From: a bacterium | GTDB lineage: Bacteria; Bacillota; Clostridia; Oscillospirales; Acutalibacteraceae | DNA length: 64,000 nucleotides | Assembly: GCA_022774755.1 (NCBI GenBank) | Contig: JALFLK010000029.1 | Location: 1-64,000 of the forward strand | Direction: 5' to 3' | Part shown: positions 9,681-17,219 of the stretch, in pieces | Numbering within the stretch: position 1 is the stretch's first letter | Layout of the letters: every line of letters begins with the position of its first letter | Position numbers and translations under genes: made by a program | Notes under the pieces: model-generated | What the model was told of the DNA's origin: nothing | Databases searched by the model: none | Seen by the model: only the letters and a program-made list of their open reading frames with translations

Positions 9681-9926
9681 TTATTCCTTTTCTTTTTTCA
9701 TAAATTCTAAGCATAGCGTTACGGTTCTTTTTAGTTGCGATTTAACAAACATAGAACTTGCCTTAAACTGTTCATTTTGTTGAAGAAGTTCTAAGGAGTT
9801 TTCGTCAAGGGTGTCAACACCCAACATTCTATAAACTCTACCGCAACGAGAAAGGATATCTTTTGCAGAGCGGGTGCCCATTTGCTTTTCAACAACTAGC
9901 CATTCAACCAACTTATCGGAATCCAT
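9681..9926 (-). CDS. Small hypothetical protein in methyltransferase operon
   Basis: 81-aa ORF abutting the methyltransferase start. Confidence 0.5.
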   Translation of the reverse strand: MDSDKLVEWLVVEKQMGTRSAKDILSRCGRVYRMLGVDTLDENSLELLQQNEQFKASSMFVKSQLKRTVTLCLEFMKKEKE

Positions 9927-10031
9927 AATTAGCCTCCAAAAATTTATTGTATAAGTATATCATATATTTACGTCAACGTCAAGTTATCGCCATAAAAGAA
10001 CGGCAGGGATTTCTCCCTACCGCCGCTTCGC

Positions 10032-10412
10032 TTATGCCGTATAAATTATTTCCGCATTTACAACTTCCGTTGCACGATTGCGGATATTGTTCATACGCTG
10101 TACCCAAAGCATTTGATTTTCGGCTTTGAGCTTTTCGGTTATATTTTCTTTTTCGGCAAGTTGTTTTGCCAGCCGGAAAAACATTTCATCTGCCTGCTCG
10201 TTAACATCTGCGAGATAACTGTTCAGCTTGCAGGAAGTCAGGAGAGTGGTATAGAAAACACGCTTATGCTGCTTTATATACCGTAAGTGGCGCTGTCCCC
10301 AAATGCCGACCGGCTTGTCTTCTTCTTCGGGAAGTGACAGGCAGGGGATAAAATAATCCCCCTGCTTTTCATACCAAAGACCGTTCTTCTCATCGTAAAT
10401 TCTGTTTTCCAT
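10032..10412 (-). CDS. TnpV-family protein
   Basis: IWGQRHLRYIKQHKR...NNIRNRATEVVNAEIIY; paralogue at 18741-19118. Confidence 0.7.
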   Translation of the reverse strand: MENRIYDEKNGLWYEKQGDYFIPCLSLPEEEDKPVGIWGQRHLRYIKQHKRVFYTTLLTSCKLNSYLADVNEQADEMFFRLAKQLAEKENITEKLKAENQMLWVQRMNNIRNRATEVVNAEIIYTA

Positions 10413-10421
10413 TGTGTGTTC

Positions 10422-11603
10422 CTACCTCTCATAATTGTTATTTTTTCTAAAGCGTTCATCACGCTGTTTAGACTTTTTAGATTCTTTCGCTTTTATTAAA
10501 AGGTCATCAATTTGTTTACTTCCGAAAACCTTGCGGAACAGTTTATAATCCTTATTTTCCGCACGCAGATTTTCATTTTCGTGGGACAGCTTTTTGTTTG
10601 CCCTTGTCAGTTTTTCATTTTCACGGTAAAGGTTTCCGTTCGTAATATTCAGTCGGTTATAACTGTCTATTGCTTTGAAATATCGTGCAAATAAGGTGCT
10701 TATCAGCGACTTTAACCGAGATATAAGTGGCTCAACAAACTTTGTCTTATAAGTTCTTGCCGACATCATTGCTGACGGCTCCGGCAACTGATATTCAGGT
10801 TCGTTCATTATACTTTCATCAAGGTTCTGCAACGCTCTTTCACCGTTATCAAAATTTTCTATACGGTCTGCCATAACTCGAAACTCGTCTTTTTTCTCGG
10901 CGAGCTTGTCCTCTAAAACTTCTATTTCTTTCTCTCTTTCCTGCTTTTTGTAGTCGAGAACAGAGAGATGTTTTTCGTGCGTGCCTTTGTGTTCCCACTC
11001 AATTCCGTAGCGTTCCATTACAAATGCGAGAGCAGATTTTTCCGCACTTACCCATTGGCTCCACTCGGTATCTCCACGGGTTCCGCCCTTAAAGCCCTGT
11101 GCGGCAAGCGCCTGTTTCAGGCTGACTCTTGTATCAAGTCCACGCTTGCTTCCGGTGGTGAAAGGGACAAAATCTATATGAAGATGCGGCGTTGCTTCGT
11201 CCATATGAAGATGAGCAGAGAATACCTTTAACTGCGGATTTCGTTCCTGAAATCCCCGATAATATTCGTCCAAAATCTGCCGTGCAAGCTGTCCGTTTTC
11301 GCTTTCGGCGCTCATATTTTCCTTGTCGCCTATCTGCAAAATCAGTTCGTGAAACGGTTTTTCCTGCTTGGAATTGCGTATCTTTTCATAATAGTTTGCA
11401 ATTTTTCTGTCAGCTCTCGTCTGCTTGTCGTTATATCGTTTGAGAGCGTCATCAAACAATTCGTGATAGATTTTCTTTATCGGCTCGTTGCAGTAATCTA
11501 TATTTAGATGACTGCGTTCACCGTCAACATTTTCAGCCTTGAACTTTCGGCTGTTGTGATTGACCGAGCCCTTTCCGACCATTGCGCTTATCGTTCTTTG
11601 CAT
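10422..11603 (-). CDS. MobV-family relaxase (Mob/Pre)
   Basis: HLHMDEATPHLHIDFVPF catalytic motif; likely start ATG at 11603. Confidence 0.9.
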   Translation of the reverse strand: MQRTISAMVGKGSVNHNSRKFKAENVDGERSHLNIDYCNEPIKKIYHELFDDALKRYNDKQTRADRKIANYYEKIRNSKQEKPFHELILQIGDKENMSAESENGQLARQILDEYYRGFQERNPQLKVFSAHLHMDEATPHLHIDFVPFTTGSKRGLDTRVSLKQALAAQGFKGGTRGDTEWSQWVSAEKSALAFVMERYGIEWEHKGTHEKHLSVLDYKKQEREKEIEVLEDKLAEKKDEFRVMADRIENFDNGERALQNLDESIMNEPEYQLPEPSAMMSARTYKTKFVEPLISRLKSLISTLFARYFKAIDSYNRLNITNGNLYRENEKLTRANKKLSHENENLRAENKDYKLFRKVFGSKQIDDLLIKAKESKKSKQRDERFRKNNNYER

Positions 11604-11640
11604 AATATCTATCTCCTTTCTTCTGAATTCTACCTTTCTC

Positions 11641-11690
11641 GGTTCTGTTACTCTTGTCAAGAGTAACGCAAAAGCACTTTTGACAGCCTG
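11641..11690. other. Candidate oriT of element B
   Basis: Inverted repeat GTTACTCTTG-T-CAAGAGTAAC followed by GCAAAAGCACTTTTGACAGC, upstream of MobV; conserved in element C. Confidence 0.5.
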
Positions 11691-11724
11691 CGGCCATCAA
11701 AAGATGCTGTTGCGCTCTCCGAGG

Positions 11725-11884
11725 GGGTGCGGGTCGCCGGTGGTGACCTCTGCCGATTTCAGTCGGCAGAAGCACCGACCGAACCGGCAGGTGAGACAGA
11801 GCCGCCTTTGAAAAGGGTGCGGGTGTCCGGTGGACACCTCTAAGCGTTAAGCTTAGAAGCACCGACCGAGCCGACAGGCGAGAC
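11725..11884 (+). repeat. Two tandem copies (11725-11797, 11815-11884) of a structured three-way-junction motif
   Basis: Near-identical flanks with two hairpins whose stems show compensatory changes between copies. Confidence 0.7.
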
Positions 11885-11911
11885 CCCTCTGCACACTCCG
11901 CTAAACTTTAT

Positions 11912-11989
11912 CCGTGACGATGTGTGTCGATGGTGACGGTCTTTTTGCTACCGCCTGAAACATCGACACGACCGTCACGCATCGTCACG
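11912..11989. repeat. Iteron-like repeats near rep gene of element B
   Basis: GTGACGATG / GTGTCGATG / GTGACGG and their inverted counterparts. Confidence 0.45.
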
Positions 11990-13118
11990 CCTGCGAAATC
12001 CACAAGTGTATCTTTCGCCCATCGTGACAGCGTTTGTTCTCATAACAGATACCATACTCATTGAACAAACGCCCTGCGTTGATATTCAGCTTCATCGACA
12101 AAGCGTTGGCTTTCATATCCACACCGAGCACCGCTACAAGCTCCGTTGGTGTTCCGTACCACTCGGCATTGTCTGCGGTGATAAATTCCGCTACCATTTC
12201 AAGCAATGGTTCGGGCGGCTCTTTCCAAAGTTCCGTTTCCACTCTGTCTAAATCCCAAAGCAGCGTTTCGGGATTCCGGTTGAGATAAATCTTTTGGTCG
12301 GGCTGGTCTCTGCCGGATACTTCAAGAGTGGCGGCATTACTTGTGCGCTTTTCCTTTTGCAAAACGAAGCCGCCGTCTGCCGCACCGAGCAAACCCGTCG
12401 TGCCGGAAATCATATCGAACTTATCCTCAGCGGTCTGCTTTCGTGTGTGGTGTACGAGCAGAACACAGATACCGTGACAGTCGGTAAATTTCTTAATGCG
12501 GTTGATAATTTCGTAATCGCTTGCGTAACTGTACTTATCTCCGCCAACCTCACGCACCTTTTGGAGCGTATCGATTATAATCAGCTTCGTATCGGGGTGT
12601 TCCGTTATGAAACCCTGCAACTGTTCATCAAGTCCGTTACCGAGTTGACTTGCCGAAACAGAAAAGTAAAGGTTATCTGTGCTTTCTGCGCCGAACATTC
12701 GGTAAAGGCGCTCCTGCAATCTGCGGTAGTCGTCTTCGAGCGCAAGGTATAACACCGTCCCTTTTCGGACAGTATAATTCCAAAGCGGCGTGCCCGTGCT
12801 GATATGATAGGCAAGCTGAGCCATAAGAAAGCTCTTGCCGAGCTTCGGCGCACCTGCGAAGATATAGGTGCCGGGATAGAGTAAGCCGTCAATAAGCGGC
12901 GGCTTGCTCTGATACACATTCTCATAAAGCTCGGTCATAGAAACGGTTTTGAGATAGCTTGGATTCATCATCAAAATCATTTCACGCTGAAAATCTTCAA
13001 AACTATTGAAATCTTCGGCTTCTTCGGTTATAATATCATCAGTGGATTTTTGAGAAGGCTGTTCCGTATCTGCGCCAACAGATACATTAGGAACAGTCTT
13101 TTCGTTTTCAATTATCAT
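11985..13118 (-). CDS. RepA-like / AAA_25 RecA-like ATPase
   Basis: GAPKLGKSFLMAQLAYH Walker A; IIIDTLQKVREVGG Walker B. Confidence 0.85.
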   Translation of the reverse strand: MIIENEKTVPNVSVGADTEQPSQKSTDDIITEEAEDFNSFEDFQREMILMMNPSYLKTVSMTELYENVYQSKPPLIDGLLYPGTYIFAGAPKLGKSFLMAQLAYHISTGTPLWNYTVRKGTVLYLALEDDYRRLQERLYRMFGAESTDNLYFSVSASQLGNGLDEQLQGFITEHPDTKLIIIDTLQKVREVGGDKYSYASDYEIINRIKKFTDCHGICVLLVHHTRKQTAEDKFDMISGTTGLLGAADGGFVLQKEKRTSNAATLEVSGRDQPDQKIYLNRNPETLLWDLDRVETELWKEPPEPLLEMVAEFITADNAEWYGTPTELVAVLGVDMKANALSMKLNINAGRLFNEYGICYENKRCHDGRKIHLWISQA

Positions 13119-13441
13119 TGTGTTTCCTCCTTTAATCCGTATAAAATTTCGGTTATAAGCTCGATTATATCGAGCAGTTCATCATCAATAGTTTTTCCTG
13201 CTTCAATTCTTTTGAGTTCGTCGAGAACGGCGGCAAGTTCATTGCGCAGCGCTTTATAAACTCTTGGATTGCCTTGCACTACAACATCACGGCATAATAG
13301 ATGCCTTGTGATATAATCCTGCTTTGTAAGCCCCGAAAGGCGTACCGCCGTTTCAATCTGCTTGTCTTCCTCCGGAGATACACGAAATGCAACTGTCTTG
13401 TTTCTCCAGCGGTTATGGTTATCTCTGTTTTTTGCTGACAT
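13115..13441 (-). CDS. MobC-like mobilization accessory protein
   Basis: Paralogue of 960-1286. Confidence 0.65.
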   Translation of the reverse strand: MSAKNRDNHNRWRNKTVAFRVSPEEDKQIETAVRLSGLTKQDYITRHLLCRDVVVQGNPRVYKALRNELAAVLDELKRIEAGKTIDDELLDIIELITEILYGLKEETQ

Positions 13442-13442
13442 A

Positions 13443-14522
13443 TTAGATTACTTCCTTTCTGAAATTATTAAGCTTATCCGCCATATCGTCCTGCGTGGAC
13501 GGGAATAGATGAGCGTAGTTATAGGTTATATCTATGCTCTCGTGTCCCACACGGTCCGCAATAGCAACCGCCGAATACCCCATATCAATCAGCAAACTGA
13601 TATGGCTGTGCCTTAAATCGTGAATACGAATACGCTTTACCCCGGCTTCCTTTGCACCACGCTCCATTTCACGGTGTAGATAGCTTTTCGTGATTTCAAA
13701 AATTCTATCGTTTTTACCAATTCCGTAAAGCTGCTTAAGATATTCCTGCATTTCTTCTATAAGAAACTGCGGCATTTTGATAGTGCGATTGCTTTTTGTT
13801 GTTTTCGGGTCTGTAATTACATCACGCTTTCCGATACGCTGATACGATTTGTTAATGGTTACCGTTCCACGCTCAAAATCGAAATCAGCCGGAGTCAAGG
13901 CAAGCAATTCACCTTCACGAACACCGCACCAATAGAGCATTTCAAAAGCATAAAATGATATAGGCTTGTCCATAATTGCAAAGGAAAATTTCTGATATTC
14001 TTCCTGTGTCCAAAAGAGCATTTCTCTACCTTTCGCCTTTCCCATATTTCCGACCTTGGCGGCTGGATTTTCCCTAAGCCCGTAAAATTTTACAGCGTGG
14101 TTGAAAATAGCACTTAATTGATTGTGGAGCGTTTTAAGGTAAACAGGCGAGTAAGGTTTGCCTTGCTTATCGGTTGCCTTAATCATTTCATTCTGCCACG
14201 CTATAATATCCTTCGGGCGTATTTCGCTGATTTTTCGCTGACCGAAATAAGGCATAATTTTCGTTCTCATAATATGCTCTTTGGTATGCCAAGTGTTTTC
14301 TTTTATGCGGTTTTTCATATCAACCGTATAAATATCTACAAAGCTTTCAAAGGTCATATCTAAATCGGTTTCAACTTTATTTAACTGTTCTCGCTCCCAG
14401 GCGAGAGCTTCTCTTTTTGTAGAGAAACCTCGTTTTGTTGATTGGTGAACTTTACCCTGCCAATCGGTATAACGGTAATAGACCTTCCAAGTGTTTGTTT
14501 TTTCGTCTTTGTAAACTGACAT
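13443..14522 (-). CDS. Tyrosine recombinase/integrase
   Basis: IHDLRHSHISLLIDMGYS...HESIDITYNYAHL. Confidence 0.95.
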   Translation of the reverse strand: MSVYKDEKTNTWKVYYRYTDWQGKVHQSTKRGFSTKREALAWEREQLNKVETDLDMTFESFVDIYTVDMKNRIKENTWHTKEHIMRTKIMPYFGQRKISEIRPKDIIAWQNEMIKATDKQGKPYSPVYLKTLHNQLSAIFNHAVKFYGLRENPAAKVGNMGKAKGREMLFWTQEEYQKFSFAIMDKPISFYAFEMLYWCGVREGELLALTPADFDFERGTVTINKSYQRIGKRDVITDPKTTKSNRTIKMPQFLIEEMQEYLKQLYGIGKNDRIFEITKSYLHREMERGAKEAGVKRIRIHDLRHSHISLLIDMGYSAVAIADRVGHESIDITYNYAHLFPSTQDDMADKLNNFRKEVI

Positions 14523-14525
14523 TGT

Positions 14526-14720
14526 TTAATCTCTCTCTTTCTGCTTTTCGCCGTAACAGGCTCTTTCTAAAAAATACTGTTTGTTGATTCGTCCTGAAAT
14601 CGTAATAAAGCCCTGCGCTTTCAGCTCTTCATTAAGTTTTTGGACTATTTTGTAAGCATAGGACTTCGAAATACCTAACTCGTCCGCTACATCCTGAACT
14701 TTCATAAAAGTTGCACCCAT
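14526..14720 (-). CDS. Excisionase-like HTH protein
   Basis: Paralogue of 2366-2563. Confidence 0.65.
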   Translation of the reverse strand: MGATFMKVQDVADELGISKSYAYKIVQKLNEELKAQGFITISGRINKQYFLERACYGEKQKERD

Positions 14721-14875
14721 TGCAATCCCTCCTTTCGATTTAATATTTTGAATTTATTTAGTGTCGGAGAACTTTCTGACCGCATTCCGATTTGCCCGAG
14801 CGGGTACACCGTTACCGTGATGCACGACGGTTATTTAGTTGTTCGCAAACACCTTAACGGTATTTGCTTAATACT

Positions 14876-14975
14876 ATTATACTAAGCATATTCCGTTATG
14901 TCAAGTGGTTTTTAAAAAATCTTAAACTTTTTTGTTTTATTTATCTTGACAATCACTAACTGTATATGCTATACT
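14876..14975. promoter_or_regulatory. Divergent promoters of element B
   Basis: Minus TATAAT 14876-14881 / TTGACA 14899-14904 (N17); plus TTGACA 14946-14951 / TATACT 14970-14975 (N18). Confidence 0.8.
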
Positions 14976-15005
14976 TAATTTCAGGAGTATGAAAGGAGTA
15001 TTTTT

Positions 15006-15536
15006 ATGGCTATCGGTGAAAGAATTCGCTTTTTCAGAAATTTAAAAGGTATGACTCAAAAATATCTCGGTATGCAGATGGGGTTTCCCGAAAAGACCGC
15101 CGATATTCGTATGGCGCAGTATGAGTCGGGTTCAAGGACGCCTAAAGCTGATTTAACAAATAATCTTGCAGAGGTGTTCGGCATATCTACGCAAGCACTT
15201 ACCGTACCCGATATTGACAGTGACCTTGGACTTATACACACATTGTTTACGCTCGAAGACCTCTATGGTATGAGAGCCGAGAATGTAAACGGAGAAGTAC
15301 ATTTATGCTTTGATGAAAACAAGCCGACAGCAAGCAAGTCTATTTTTGCAATGCTCGCCGCTTGGGCAGAGCAAGCTGAGAAATATCGCAACGGCGAAAT
15401 CACAAAAGAACAGTATGATGAATGGCGTTATACATATCCGAAACTCGATACCACACAAACTTGGGCAAAAGTACCGTCGCAGGAATTCAGCGATGCAATG
15501 GTCGAAGCATTCAAGGACAAACTCAAAAATATGTAA
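15006..15536 (+). CDS. XRE-family transcriptional regulator
   Basis: MAIGERIRFFRNLKGMTQKYLG. Confidence 0.9.
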   Translation: MAIGERIRFFRNLKGMTQKYLGMQMGFPEKTADIRMAQYESGSRTPKADLTNNLAEVFGISTQALTVPDIDSDLGLIHTLFTLEDLYGMRAENVNGEVHLCFDENKPTASKSIFAMLAAWAEQAEKYRNGEITKEQYDEWRYTYPKLDTTQTWAKVPSQEFSDAMVEAFKDKLKNM

Positions 15537-15549
15537 TCGGGCAAAACAA

Positions 15550-15585
15550 AAAGAGCTAACAGACACAGAAATCTGTTAGCTCTTT
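15550..15585 (+). terminator. Rho-independent terminator at right end of element B
   Basis: AAAGAGCTAACAGA/TCTGTTAGCTCTTT. Confidence 0.8.
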
Positions 15586-15685
15586 ATTTATGAATAATTT
15601 TCAGATGTTGTCAAAATGTTGTCACGAGGACATTTCGCCTTCTAAAAACCCAGTATTTATGCGGGTTTACGGCGTTTTGACTACT

Positions 15686-15696
15686 ATTCCCACTCG
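15686..15696. repeat. att core ATTCCCACTCG (B/C junction)
   Basis: Identical 11-mer. Confidence 0.85.
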
Positions 15697-16051
15697 CTTA
15701 ATTCATTCTAACACTAAACATATCTGTTTGGTGTTAGCGGTTATTGATACATCTTTTACCGCTATTCTGCCTATTATTTTTGGCTTCAAATTATAACAGT
15801 ATCAAAAAAGTATCAACGGTACTGCAATCATTATAACAGAAACAAGCCGTAAAATCAACACTTTAAAGCGATAAATGGTTTGTAGTTTTATATTCTGACT
15901 GAATCGAAATAGTGTAACGCTTTTGGGCTTCAAAAGGCACTGTTTATGCGCCCTTTTGGGAGCATAAACTTGATTGTTAGGGTAATATCATTACCTTACG
16001 AGTTTAGGCGTTACAGAGCATATTAGAAATATAATTTCAATTAAAAATGCA

Positions 16052-17215
16052 TTACATATTTGCTTTATCAATAAAATATTTAAGTTTATTTCTATCCCAA
16101 AGTATGACAAGGTTTTTTCTTGCTAATTCTTCAGCAGCAGGAGTAAAATAATTATTTGTAAGTACACAAGCAACGTGACAATCGTGCAGTGATTTGCTGG
16201 CAATTACCTCTTGAACAGCGGATACGCCAACAGAGGAATCGTAACGTTTACATTGAATAGCATATCGGACATCATCTTTTTCAGCTATCACGTCCGCCCC
16301 AAAATCACCCGAAGAAGGTGTGACGTTGATATTTATAAATCCATTTGAGCGAAGAAGATTTCCTGTGAAGATTTCAAAATCCCTTCCATCCATTATATCC
16401 ACTTCGTTTAGTTGAGGAATATCGCACGATTTTTCATATAATAATTCGTAGTCGATAACTTTAACTCCCTTTGACAATGCACGATTACGCAGCCTGATCA
16501 CTCTTGATTTTAGTACATTATTACTGACTTCGTCCTTGCATAATGCGTTCAAAACATTTTCTTCTGCTGTCAATCCGCTTTGTTGAAGAATATCAATTAT
16601 GATACTTCTGCGAGTATCAGGCTTATACGCGTTAAAATCAATTTCATAAAAACATTCTTCTTCCAACTCGTCAGGTAAATCCTGCTTGCTATTTATAAGG
16701 AAGAAACAAGTAAATGACGGTAAAGGAAGGTGATAACTCGCTGCCATCTGTCCTTTACCTGTAATAATGTCAATAGAATAATCGCTAACTGCTTGTATCA
16801 ATATATCCAATAGTTTTTGATTTATGAGTTGAATATCTGAAAAGATTACAATATCTCCTTCATTAATATATGTTAAAAGCGCAGCCAAATCACCTTCTTT
16901 TTCAATCAAAGCCGCAGATACAAAACGGGATTGAACATTTAACTCTTCGGCAATACTTGAAACAAATGGTACGACCAACCTTTGAGGACACCCAATCAAT
17001 ACACAGTTTGTCAGTTTCTGATTGGTTTTACCCACACGTTTTGCGTATTCAACATATTCATCTACTTTATTTTTCAGACTTAACGATAGTGTGGTGTCGT
17101 TTTTGGCTTTCGCAAACTTAGGAGCTGCCAAATTGAAAGCTATTTCCTTTTTATCATCGTTAAAGTAACCGTCCATATTTACCACCATATTATAAGTATC
17201 ACACATACGTTTCAA
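16052..17215 (-). CDS. Degenerate RuvB-like AAA+ domain fused to Mrr-type nuclease
   Basis: EKEGDLAALLTYINEGDIVIFSDIQLIN...DYSIDIITGKGQMAASYHLPLPSFT aligns by eye with RuvB; C-terminal SGDFGADVIAEKDDVRYAIQCKR Mrr catalytic motif; TTG start or ATG at 17206. Confidence 0.8.
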   Translation of the reverse strand: MKRMCDTYNMVVNMDGYFNDDKKEIAFNLAAPKFAKAKNDTTLSLSLKNKVDEYVEYAKRVGKTNQKLTNCVLIGCPQRLVVPFVSSIAEELNVQSRFVSAALIEKEGDLAALLTYINEGDIVIFSDIQLINQKLLDILIQAVSDYSIDIITGKGQMAASYHLPLPSFTCFFLINSKQDLPDELEEECFYEIDFNAYKPDTRRSIIIDILQQSGLTAEENVLNALCKDEVSNNVLKSRVIRLRNRALSKGVKVIDYELLYEKSCDIPQLNEVDIMDGRDFEIFTGNLLRSNGFININVTPSSGDFGADVIAEKDDVRYAIQCKRYDSSVGVSAVQEVIASKSLHDCHVACVLTNNYFTPAAEELARKNLVILWDRNKLKYFIDKANM

Positions 17216-17219
17216 TAAC

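Larger units (their letters stand above)
4313..15696. mobile_element. Integrative/mobilizable element B, flanked by ATTCCCACTCG direct repeats; cargo is an R-M cluster and a HEPN-like gene
   Basis: Direct repeats 4313-4323 and 15686-15696; TGTTGTCA arm pairs at both ends; complete backbone. Confidence 0.85.

Noticed and set aside
11533-11862. 109-aa minus ORF over the structured region
   Set aside because: Overlaps the oriT candidate and covarying hairpins, low-complexity P/R-rich translation, and starts inside the hairpin repeat.
15590-15796. 68-aa ORF across the B/C att junction
   Set aside because: Spans the recombination site and arm repeats; chance ORF.
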